This document shows, one piece after another, positions 1 to 6,924 of a stretch of 7,614 nt of DNA. The notes beneath the pieces are model-generated. The model made no database searches, was not told the origin of the DNA, and saw only the letters and a list, made by a program, of their open reading frames with translations. A program made the translations under genes and the position numbers. Source of the stretch: Campylobacteraceae bacterium (GTDB lineage Bacteria; Campylobacterota; Campylobacteria; Campylobacterales; Campylobacteraceae); the NCBI GenBank assembly GCA_012521935.1, contig JAAYLJ010000258.1:1-7614 (forward strand), given 5' to 3'. Position 1 is the first letter of the stretch, and the number at the start of each line of letters is the position of its first letter.

Positions 1-692
1 GAAGTAAAACCTTAAAAGATGCGATGAATGAGGCAATTAGAGATTGGGTTACAAATGTAAAAGATACTTTTTACATCATTGGAACAGTTGCAGGGCCTCA
101 TCCATATCCTCTTATGGTTAGAGATTTCCAATCAATCATTGGGTATGAGGCAAAAAAAGAGATTTTAAGAGTTGAGAAAAGATTACCAAACTACCTTGTT
201 GCTTGCATAGGTGGTGGGAGCAATGCAATTGGACTGTTTAACCACTTTTTAAATGAAAAAAATGTGCAATGTATTGGGGTAGAAGCTGGTGGATTAGGAC
301 TTGAGAGTGGCAAACATGGGGCAAGTTTACAAAAAGGCTCTCCTGGAGTTTTGCATGGCCAAATGAGCTATCTTTTACAAGATGATGATGGACAAATCGC
401 ACAAGCTCACTCAATCTCTGCTGGTTTAGACTACCCTGGGATTGGGCCTGAGCACGCTTATTTAAAAGAGCTTGAAGTAGTTAAATATGATAGTGTGACT
501 GATGATAAAGCGCTAGAAGCCTTTGTTTGGCTAAGCCAAAAAGAGGGGATAATCCCTGCTTTTGAGAGCTCTCACGCAATTGCATATTTGAAAAAAATGG
601 AGCTAAAAAAGGATGATTTAGTAATTGTAAATCTATCTGGGCGTGGGGATAAAGATATAACTCAAGCTAAATCTCTTTTAAATTTTGATTAA
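1..692 (+). CDS. trpB: Tryptophan synthase beta chain, C-terminal part (5' end cut by window)
   Basis: PLP enzyme that condenses indole and L-serine to L-tryptophan, normally as an alpha2-beta2 complex with TrpA in the cytoplasm. The frame is open from the first bases (codons from position 3 read SKTLKDAM), so the Met at 24 is internal and not a start. Counting from that Met, the phosphate-binding GGGSNA is at 63-68, the GLDYPG aspartate at 136 (Salmonella D305), the ESSHA glutamate at 181 (E350), and the NLSGRGDKD serine at 205 (S377, which contacts the pyridine nitrogen). About 160 N-terminal residues, including the PLP lysine, lie outside the window. The C-terminus is complete. No trpA follows; dedA starts 8 nt downstream. 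The high similarity to ordinary TrpB makes a distant PLP-fold paralogue unlikely. Confidence 0.96.
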   Translation, partial: SKTLKDAMNEAIRDWVTNVKDTFYIIGTVAGPHPYPLMVRDFQSIIGYEAKKEILRVEKRLPNYLVACIGGGSNAIGLFNHFLNEKNVQCIGVEAGGLGLESGKHGASLQKGSPGVLHGQMSYLLQDDDGQIAQAHSISAGLDYPGIGPEHAYLKELEVVKYDSVTDDKALEAFVWLSQKEGIIPAFESSHAIAYLKKMELKKDDLVIVNLSGRGDKDITQAKSLLNFD

Positions 693-695
693 GGA
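691..695 (+). promoter_or_regulatory. Ribosome binding site AAGGA for dedA, overlapping the trpB stop
   Basis: AAGGA begins inside the trpB TAA (690-692) and lies 5 nt before TTG 701. In the dedA frame there is a stop (TGA, 686-688) just upstream, and no ATG or GTG lies between it and 701. The next in-frame Met is 40 codons later, inside the conserved region. This site therefore fixes TTG 701 as the start, and its overlap with the stop suggests coupled translation from trpB. Confidence 0.75.
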
Positions 696-700
696 TTTTA

Positions 701-1285
701 TTGGAAGCTCTTTTTTTTGAATGGGTTAGAAGTTATGGATATATCATTTTATTTATATGGTGTGTTCTTGAGGGTGAGACTGCCTTACTTACTGCTGGGA
801 TTTTTGCGCATACTGGAGATATGAATTTAAGTTTGGCCATCATTATTGGTGCGCTAGGTGGCATGAGCGGAGATCATCTTTATTTTCACATTGGAAGAAC
901 AAACAAAAGCTATATCTATAAAAAATTACATAAACAGCGTAGAAAATTTGCAATTGCGCATATGCTTTTAATGAAAAGAGGAAGGTTTATTGTATTTTTA
1001 CAGCGGTTTTTATATGGTCTTAGAGTTGTGCTTCCACTCTCAGTTGGGCTTACTGGCTTTAGCAGAGTTGAATATATTCTAATAAATGGGGCAAGCTCAT
1101 TTCTTTGGGCAACCATTTTTTGTACTATTGGCTGGTGGTTTGGTGAAGAAGCACTTATTTTTGTTGCCTTTATTAAGGCTCATTGGTATATTGCAATACC
1201 TATTTTAGGTCTTTTTTTAGGATCTGCATTTCTATTTTTTCAAAATATTGAAAAACATATATTATTATCACGGAGTAAAAAATGA
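701..1285 (+). CDS. DedA-family (VTT domain) inner-membrane protein, TTG start
   Basis: Predicted integral membrane protein of 194 residues, in the usual size range for bacterial DedA proteins. The family is linked to membrane homeostasis and, for some members, to moving lipid carriers such as undecaprenyl phosphate or phosphatidylethanolamine across the membrane. The substrate here cannot be told. Visible features are hydrophobic segments near 12-35, 43-60, 108-118, 125-147 and 158-180, the VLEGETALLTAG motif (22-33), the GALGGMSGDHLYFHIGR block (50-66), and the paired arginines R102 and R108 in FLQRFLYGLR, spaced like the essential arginines of E. coli YqjA. Where many relatives have PGE or PGD, this protein has EGE (24-26). 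The TTG start follows AAGGA at 5 nt. The stop overlaps the pepA ATG by 4 nt (ATGA), so co-translation with pepA is likely. Confidence 0.9.
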   Translation: MEALFFEWVRSYGYIILFIWCVLEGETALLTAGIFAHTGDMNLSLAIIIGALGGMSGDHLYFHIGRTNKSYIYKKLHKQRRKFAIAHMLLMKRGRFIVFLQRFLYGLRVVLPLSVGLTGFSRVEYILINGASSFLWATIFCTIGWWFGEEALIFVAFIKAHWYIAIPILGLFLGSAFLFFQNIEKHILLSRSKK

Positions 1286-2688
1286 GATTTGAATTGATTT
1301 CTAATTTAGAAAATTTTAAAGGAGTTGAACTTATTTTCATTGATGAAGATGGTTTTGATAAATCTACTGATAAAGATGAGTTAGTTAAAGTTGGCTTTAA
1401 AGCCAAAGAAGAGAGTGGAGTCTATCTATCTCATTTAAATAAACTCTATGTTGGAGTTAAGTTTGATGATAGTGAAGATTTAAGAATAGCTGCGGCAAAA
1501 GCATATGAAATCATCAAAATAGCCCCTTGCGAAGAGTTAGCAGTTGAAATTTTGCCAGAGTTTATTGAAGCGGTTGTGGAAGGATTTGAACTATCTAGCT
1601 ACTCGCTTACAAAATATAAAAGTAAAAATGAACCAGTTAGTTTAAAAACTATCTACATAGTCTCAAGCGATGAAAAAGCTCTTAAAAAAATTGAAAAAGC
1701 TAAAACTATCGCTTGCGTTACAAACTATGCTAAAGATATAGTAAATTCAATTCCAAATGATTATACACCTGCAAAGATGGCAGAAGATGCAAAGGGTTTA
1801 ACTAAAATTTCAAATATAACTTGCAAAGTTTATGATAAAGAGTTTATGGAAAAAGAGGGAATGGGAGCTTTATTAGCTGTTAGCAAAGCTAGTATCCATG
1901 AGCCATATTTGATTCATTTAAACTATAAACCTAAAAACCCTATTAAAAAAGTTGTATATATTGGAAAAGGCTTAACTTATGATAGTGGCGGACTTAGCTT
2001 AAAACCAAGTGATTATATGGTTACAATGAAAGCAGATAAAAGTGGCGCAGTAGCGGCGATGGCTATCATTAAAGGAGCTGCTAAATTAAACCTAGCAGTT
2101 GAAATTGATGTTATTTTAGGCGCAACAGAGAATATGATTGGAGGAGATGCTTACAAGCCAGATGATGTTTTAAAAAGCATGAGTGGAACAACAATTGAAG
2201 TTAGAAACACTGATGCTGAAGGAAGGCTTGTTTTAGCTGATTGTCTTACTTTTGCCCAAAAGATAGAAGCGGATTATTATATTGATCTTGCCACTTTAAC
2301 TGGAGCTTGCGTTGTAGGAGTTGGTGAATATACAACTGGAGTTATGGGACACAATGATGAGTTAAAAAACTCCATAGAAAGTGCGGCAAAGAAAAGTGGT
2401 GAGCTTACAAATAGCTTGCATTTTAATAGGCACTTGAAAAAACTTTTAAAAAGCTTGATTGCTGATATTTCAAATATAAGCTCATCAAGATATGGTGGAG
2501 CAATTACTGCTGGATTGTTTTTAGATAAATTTATTGAAGATAAAAATAAGCAAAAATGGATCCATTTAGATATAGCTGGCCCTGCTTTTGTCGAAAAAAC
2601 ATGGGGATATAATGGAGCTGGAGCTAGTGGCGCTGGAGTTAGGATGAACCTTTACTGGCTGCAAGAATTAGAAAATAAGGAAGCATAA
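1282..2688 (+). CDS. pepA: Leucyl aminopeptidase, M17 family
   Basis: Cytoplasmic di-metal exopeptidase that removes N-terminal residues (leucine preferred) from peptides, usually as a hexamer. The variable N-terminal domain covers about 1-150 and the catalytic domain about 155-460. All expected active-site residues are present: metal ligands K229, D234, D252, D311 and E313, catalytic K241 in SLKP, and R315 in the NTDAEGRL signature (309-316). They sit at a constant offset of 41 from E. coli PepA (K270, D275, D293, D352, E354; K282, R356). At 468 residues it is shorter than the 503 of E. coli, mainly through a shorter N-terminal domain. GGAG at 1272-1275 lies 6 nt before the ATG, which overlaps the dedA stop. 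Its own stop overlaps the ychF start by one base. E. coli PepA also binds DNA at xer/cer sites; nothing here tests that role. Confidence 0.97.
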   Translation: MRFELISNLENFKGVELIFIDEDGFDKSTDKDELVKVGFKAKEESGVYLSHLNKLYVGVKFDDSEDLRIAAAKAYEIIKIAPCEELAVEILPEFIEAVVEGFELSSYSLTKYKSKNEPVSLKTIYIVSSDEKALKKIEKAKTIACVTNYAKDIVNSIPNDYTPAKMAEDAKGLTKISNITCKVYDKEFMEKEGMGALLAVSKASIHEPYLIHLNYKPKNPIKKVVYIGKGLTYDSGGLSLKPSDYMVTMKADKSGAVAAMAIIKGAAKLNLAVEIDVILGATENMIGGDAYKPDDVLKSMSGTTIEVRNTDAEGRLVLADCLTFAQKIEADYYIDLATLTGACVVGVGEYTTGVMGHNDELKNSIESAAKKSGELTNSLHFNRHLKKLLKSLIADISNISSSRYGGAITAGLFLDKFIEDKNKQKWIHLDIAGPAFVEKTWGYNGAGASGAGVRMNLYWLQELENKEA

Positions 2689-3788
2689 TGGGACTTGGAG
2701 TTGGACTTGTAGGGCTTCCAAATGTTGGCAAATCAACCACTTTTAATGCCTTAACAAAGGCTCAAAATGCAGCGGCGGAAAACTATCCATTTTGCACAAT
2801 TGAGCCAAATAAGGCCATAGTTGCGGTACCAGATGCAAGATTAAAAGAGTTAGAAAAAATTGTAAATCCACAAAGAGTCCAATACTCTACGATTGATTTT
2901 GTAGATATTGCTGGACTTGTAAAAGGCGCTAGCAAGGGCGAGGGTTTAGGAAATCAATTTCTATCTAACATTAGAGAGGTTGAAGTAATTTTTCATATGG
3001 TTAGATGTTTTGAGGATGAAAATATCACTCATGTTGAAGGGGAGATTGATCCTTTAAGAGATATTGAGATAATTGAGGCAGAACTTATCTTATCTGATGT
3101 TGAGCAGTTAAATAGAAAGATAGAAAGACTTACAAAACAGGCAAAAGCTGATAAAAAAGCTAAAGAAGTTTTAGAAGTTGCTAAAAAATTAGCTCTTCAT
3201 TTAGATGAATTAAAACCCGCTAGTTCATTTGAAGATAGAAATGATTTAAGCTTCATTGCTTTAAACAAAGAGCTTAGATTTTTATCTAATAAAACAGTAA
3301 TTTATGGTGCAAATGTAGATGAAGATGGACTTTTGGAAGATAATGAGTATGTCATTAAATTAAAAGAACATGCGAAAAATAGTAACTTTGAAGTTATTAA
3401 AATATGTGCAAAAATTGAAGAGGAGATTGTCGCTCTTGAAGAGGATGAGGCGAAAGAGTTTTTAAATGAACTTGGCATCAAAGAATCTGGACTTGATCAA
3501 ATCATTCAAAAATCTTTTGAAAAGCTTGGACTTATTTCTTACTTTACTGCTGGGGTAAAAGAGGTTAGAGCTTGGACAATTAAAAAGGGGTGGAAAGCCC
3601 CAAAAGCAGCATCAGTAATCCATAACGATTTTGAAAAAGGTTTCATTAGGGCTGAAGTAATTAGCTATGAAGATTTTGTAAACTTTAGTGGTGAAAGTGG
3701 TGCAAAAGAGGCTGGCAAGATGAGACTAGAGGGAAAAGAGTATATCGTTCAAGATGGCGATGTAATGCACTTTAGATTTAATGTTTAA
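2688..3788 (+). CDS. ychF: Redox-responsive ribosome-associated ATPase YchF/OLA1 (Obg family)
   Basis: P-loop NTPase of the Obg group that favours ATP over GTP, binds ribosomes, and in E. coli acts as a negative regulator of stress responses. It is 366 residues long, close to the 363 of E. coli YchF, and appears full length. The Walker A/G1 motif GLPNVGKS is at 9-16 and the G3-like DIAGLVKGASKGEG at 73-86. The G4 position reads NVDE (209-212) instead of the NKxD of GTPases, which is the family's hallmark for ATP use. A charged helical insertion covers about 126-200, and the TGS domain runs from about 283 to the end with YFTAGVKEVRAWTI and DFEKGFIRAE. AAGGAAG (2677-2683) precedes the ATG, and TAATG joins it to pepA, implying coupled translation. 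The stop lies 19 nt before the symmetry axis. Confidence 0.98.
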   Translation: MGLGVGLVGLPNVGKSTTFNALTKAQNAAAENYPFCTIEPNKAIVAVPDARLKELEKIVNPQRVQYSTIDFVDIAGLVKGASKGEGLGNQFLSNIREVEVIFHMVRCFEDENITHVEGEIDPLRDIEIIEAELILSDVEQLNRKIERLTKQAKADKKAKEVLEVAKKLALHLDELKPASSFEDRNDLSFIALNKELRFLSNKTVIYGANVDEDGLLEDNEYVIKLKEHAKNSNFEVIKICAKIEEEIVALEEDEAKEFLNELGIKESGLDQIIQKSFEKLGLISYFTAGVKEVRAWTIKKGWKAPKAASVIHNDFEKGFIRAEVISYEDFVNFSGESGAKEAGKMRLEGKEYIVQDGDVMHFRFNV

Positions 3789-3826
3789 CTTCATTAGAGC
3801 TAGTAAATTTACTAGCTCTAATGAAG
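3789..3826. terminator. Palindromic hairpin between the convergent ychF stops; putative terminator and fold-back point
   Basis: The 38 nt between the two ychF stops form a perfect palindrome centred at 3807/3808. Its stem arm is CTTCATTAGAGCTAGTAAA, followed at once by its complement. On RNA it would fold with a small AAAUUU-region loop. It sits where a transcript terminator for the dedA-pepA-ychF operon is expected. However, there is no T-tract after the stem in either direction, because the mirrored ychF follows. Inference: part of this hairpin, probably the GAGCTAGTAAA stem, is the genuine ychF terminator. The outer pairs may exist only because the sequence was mirrored, and any U-tract has been replaced by the fold-back. 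Confidence 0.45.
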
Positions 3827-4927
3827 TTAAACATTAAATCTAAAGTGCATTACATCGCCATCTTGAACGATATACTCTTTTCCCTCTAGTCTCATCTTGC
3901 CAGCCTCTTTTGCACCACTTTCACCACTAAAGTTTACAAAATCTTCATAGCTAATTACTTCAGCCCTAATGAAACCTTTTTCAAAATCGTTATGGATTAC
4001 TGATGCTGCTTTTGGGGCTTTCCACCCCTTTTTAATTGTCCAAGCTCTAACCTCTTTTACCCCAGCAGTAAAGTAAGAAATAAGTCCAAGCTTTTCAAAA
4101 GATTTTTGAATGATTTGATCAAGTCCAGATTCTTTGATGCCAAGTTCATTTAAAAACTCTTTCGCCTCATCCTCTTCAAGAGCGACAATCTCCTCTTCAA
4201 TTTTTGCACATATTTTAATAACTTCAAAGTTACTATTTTTCGCATGTTCTTTTAATTTAATGACATACTCATTATCTTCCAAAAGTCCATCTTCATCTAC
4301 ATTTGCACCATAAATTACTGTTTTATTAGATAAAAATCTAAGCTCTTTGTTTAAAGCAATGAAGCTTAAATCATTTCTATCTTCAAATGAACTAGCGGGT
4401 TTTAATTCATCTAAATGAAGAGCTAATTTTTTAGCAACTTCTAAAACTTCTTTAGCTTTTTTATCAGCTTTTGCCTGTTTTGTAAGTCTTTCTATCTTTC
4501 TATTTAACTGCTCAACATCAGATAAGATAAGTTCTGCCTCAATTATCTCAATATCTCTTAAAGGATCAATCTCCCCTTCAACATGAGTGATATTTTCATC
4601 CTCAAAACATCTAACCATATGAAAAATTACTTCAACCTCTCTAATGTTAGATAGAAATTGATTTCCTAAACCCTCGCCCTTGCTAGCGCCTTTTACAAGT
4701 CCAGCAATATCTACAAAATCAATCGTAGAGTATTGGACTCTTTGTGGATTTACAATTTTTTCTAACTCTTTTAATCTTGCATCTGGTACCGCAACTATGG
4801 CCTTATTTGGCTCAATTGTGCAAAATGGATAGTTTTCCGCCGCTGCATTTTGAGCCTTTGTTAAGGCATTAAAAGTGGTTGATTTGCCAACATTTGGAAG
4901 CCCTACAAGTCCAACTCCAAGTCCCAT
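3827..4927 (-). CDS. ychF: YchF/OLA1 ATPase, mirrored second copy
   Basis: The protein is identical over all 366 residues to the ychF copy in the left arm, with the same GLPNVGKS P-loop (9-16), NVDE specificity motif (209-212) and C-terminal TGS domain. Its start (ATG at 4927-4925) has the same one-base overlap with the pepA stop and the same AAGGAAG upstream (4938-4932). It converges tail to tail on the other copy across the 38-nt palindrome. YchF is normally single-copy in bacteria (family knowledge), and two base-identical copies head on are more likely a duplicated reading of one locus than true paralogues. The open reading frame itself is intact. Confidence 0.9.
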   Translation of the reverse strand: MGLGVGLVGLPNVGKSTTFNALTKAQNAAAENYPFCTIEPNKAIVAVPDARLKELEKIVNPQRVQYSTIDFVDIAGLVKGASKGEGLGNQFLSNIREVEVIFHMVRCFEDENITHVEGEIDPLRDIEIIEAELILSDVEQLNRKIERLTKQAKADKKAKEVLEVAKKLALHLDELKPASSFEDRNDLSFIALNKELRFLSNKTVIYGANVDEDGLLEDNEYVIKLKEHAKNSNFEVIKICAKIEEEIVALEEDEAKEFLNELGIKESGLDQIIQKSFEKLGLISYFTAGVKEVRAWTIKKGWKAPKAASVIHNDFEKGFIRAEVISYEDFVNFSGESGAKEAGKMRLEGKEYIVQDGDVMHFRFNV

Positions 4928-6333
4928 TATGCTTCCTTATTTTCTAATTCTTGCAGCCAGTAAAGGTTCATCCTAACTCCAGCGCCACTAGCTCCAGCTC
5001 CATTATATCCCCATGTTTTTTCGACAAAAGCAGGGCCAGCTATATCTAAATGGATCCATTTTTGCTTATTTTTATCTTCAATAAATTTATCTAAAAACAA
5101 TCCAGCAGTAATTGCTCCACCATATCTTGATGAGCTTATATTTGAAATATCAGCAATCAAGCTTTTTAAAAGTTTTTTCAAGTGCCTATTAAAATGCAAG
5201 CTATTTGTAAGCTCACCACTTTTCTTTGCCGCACTTTCTATGGAGTTTTTTAACTCATCATTGTGTCCCATAACTCCAGTTGTATATTCACCAACTCCTA
5301 CAACGCAAGCTCCAGTTAAAGTGGCAAGATCAATATAATAATCCGCTTCTATCTTTTGGGCAAAAGTAAGACAATCAGCTAAAACAAGCCTTCCTTCAGC
5401 ATCAGTGTTTCTAACTTCAATTGTTGTTCCACTCATGCTTTTTAAAACATCATCTGGCTTGTAAGCATCTCCTCCAATCATATTCTCTGTTGCGCCTAAA
5501 ATAACATCAATTTCAACTGCTAGGTTTAATTTAGCAGCTCCTTTAATGATAGCCATCGCCGCTACTGCGCCACTTTTATCTGCTTTCATTGTAACCATAT
5601 AATCACTTGGTTTTAAGCTAAGTCCGCCACTATCATAAGTTAAGCCTTTTCCAATATATACAACTTTTTTAATAGGGTTTTTAGGTTTATAGTTTAAATG
5701 AATCAAATATGGCTCATGGATACTAGCTTTGCTAACAGCTAATAAAGCTCCCATTCCCTCTTTTTCCATAAACTCTTTATCATAAACTTTGCAAGTTATA
5801 TTTGAAATTTTAGTTAAACCCTTTGCATCTTCTGCCATCTTTGCAGGTGTATAATCATTTGGAATTGAATTTACTATATCTTTAGCATAGTTTGTAACGC
5901 AAGCGATAGTTTTAGCTTTTTCAATTTTTTTAAGAGCTTTTTCATCGCTTGAGACTATGTAGATAGTTTTTAAACTAACTGGTTCATTTTTACTTTTATA
6001 TTTTGTAAGCGAGTAGCTAGATAGTTCAAATCCTTCCACAACCGCTTCAATAAACTCTGGCAAAATTTCAACTGCTAACTCTTCGCAAGGGGCTATTTTG
6101 ATGATTTCATATGCTTTTGCCGCAGCTATTCTTAAATCTTCACTATCATCAAACTTAACTCCAACATAGAGTTTATTTAAATGAGATAGATAGACTCCAC
6201 TCTCTTCTTTGGCTTTAAAGCCAACTTTAACTAACTCATCTTTATCAGTAGATTTATCAAAACCATCTTCATCAATGAAAATAAGTTCAACTCCTTTAAA
6301 ATTTTCTAAATTAGAAATCAATTCAAATCTCAT
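4927..6333 (-). CDS. pepA: Leucyl aminopeptidase M17, mirrored second copy
   Basis: The 468-residue product is identical to that of the left-arm pepA and includes the complete metal and catalytic set (K229, D234, K241, D252, D311, E313, R315). The GGAG ribosome site is at 6343-6340, and the ATG overlaps the dedA stop exactly as in the other arm. No synonymous difference was seen in the stretches compared. Independent gene copies would normally have drifted at third codon positions, which argues that this is the same gene read twice. Confidence 0.9.
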   Translation of the reverse strand: MRFELISNLENFKGVELIFIDEDGFDKSTDKDELVKVGFKAKEESGVYLSHLNKLYVGVKFDDSEDLRIAAAKAYEIIKIAPCEELAVEILPEFIEAVVEGFELSSYSLTKYKSKNEPVSLKTIYIVSSDEKALKKIEKAKTIACVTNYAKDIVNSIPNDYTPAKMAEDAKGLTKISNITCKVYDKEFMEKEGMGALLAVSKASIHEPYLIHLNYKPKNPIKKVVYIGKGLTYDSGGLSLKPSDYMVTMKADKSGAVAAMAIIKGAAKLNLAVEIDVILGATENMIGGDAYKPDDVLKSMSGTTIEVRNTDAEGRLVLADCLTFAQKIEADYYIDLATLTGACVVGVGEYTTGVMGHNDELKNSIESAAKKSGELTNSLHFNRHLKKLLKSLIADISNISSSRYGGAITAGLFLDKFIEDKNKQKWIHLDIAGPAFVEKTWGYNGAGASGAGVRMNLYWLQELENKEA

Positions 6334-6914
6334 TTTTTACTCCGTGATAATAATATATGTTTTTCAATATTTTGAAAAAATAGAAATGCAGATCCTAAAA
6401 AAAGACCTAAAATAGGTATTGCAATATACCAATGAGCCTTAATAAAGGCAACAAAAATAAGTGCTTCTTCACCAAACCACCAGCCAATAGTACAAAAAAT
6501 GGTTGCCCAAAGAAATGAGCTTGCCCCATTTATTAGAATATATTCAACTCTGCTAAAGCCAGTAAGCCCAACTGAGAGTGGAAGCACAACTCTAAGACCA
6601 TATAAAAACCGCTGTAAAAATACAATAAACCTTCCTCTTTTCATTAAAAGCATATGCGCAATTGCAAATTTTCTACGCTGTTTATGTAATTTTTTATAGA
6701 TATAGCTTTTGTTTGTTCTTCCAATGTGAAAATAAAGATGATCTCCGCTCATGCCACCTAGCGCACCAATAATGATGGCCAAACTTAAATTCATATCTCC
6801 AGTATGCGCAAAAATCCCAGCAGTAAGTAAGGCAGTCTCACCCTCAAGAACACACCATATAAATAAAATGATATATCCATAACTTCTAACCCATTCAAAA
6901 AAAAGAGCTTCCAA
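6330..6914 (-). CDS. DedA-family membrane protein, mirrored second copy, TTG start
   Basis: The 194-residue product is identical to the left-arm DedA protein, with the EGE motif (24-26), R102/R108 and the same hydrophobic segments. It starts with TTG (6914-6912), preceded by AAGGA at 6924-6920, and its stop overlaps the pepA start by 4 nt. Even the unusual start codon and the overlap of the ribosome site with the trpB stop are reproduced, so the copy extends through non-protein-coding detail. Most likely this is the same locus as positions 701-1285. Confidence 0.87.
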   Translation of the reverse strand: MEALFFEWVRSYGYIILFIWCVLEGETALLTAGIFAHTGDMNLSLAIIIGALGGMSGDHLYFHIGRTNKSYIYKKLHKQRRKFAIAHMLLMKRGRFIVFLQRFLYGLRVVLPLSVGLTGFSRVEYILINGASSFLWATIFCTIGWWFGEEALIFVAFIKAHWYIAIPILGLFLGSAFLFFQNIEKHILLSRSKK

Positions 6915-6919
6915 TAAAA

Positions 6920-6924
6920 TCCTT
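6920..6924 (-). promoter_or_regulatory. Ribosome binding site AAGGA for the mirrored dedA
   Basis: On the minus strand, AAGGA lies 5 nt upstream of TTG 6914 and overlaps the trpB stop (6925-6923). It is the mirror of the site at 691-695 and supports the TTG start in the same way. Confidence 0.7.

Noticed and set aside
24..26. ATG at 24 as the start of a short 222-residue TrpB-like protein
   Set aside because: The frame is open to the window edge and the preceding codons match canonical TrpB (SKTLKDA). A protein starting here would lack the PLP lysine. The gene is simply cut by the window.
916..1116. 66-codon minus-strand reading frame inside dedA (mirror at 6499-6699 plus)
   Set aside because: It lies wholly antisense to a gene with clear family motifs, has no recognisable domain, and has no visible ribosome binding site of its own. 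It is a chance frame.
1240..1280. AT-rich TATATTATTATCA stretch before pepA as a sigma-70 -10 promoter element
   Set aside because: It lies within dedA coding sequence in a generally AT-rich genome, and I see no convincing -35 or periodic upstream signal. The 4-nt gene overlap favours readthrough from upstream.
1200..1406. 68-codon minus-strand frame across the dedA/pepA junction (mirror at 6209-6415 plus)
   Set aside because: It is antisense to the dedA end and pepA start, and its composition follows from the complementary codons. No motif supports a protein.
3789..3826. Hairpin telomere or resolvase target of a linear replicon
   Set aside because: A fold-back at a covalently closed end could look like this, but no telomere resolvase gene or other linear-replicon feature is present. 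The site sits where an ordinary ychF terminator would be, so the simpler explanation is preferred.
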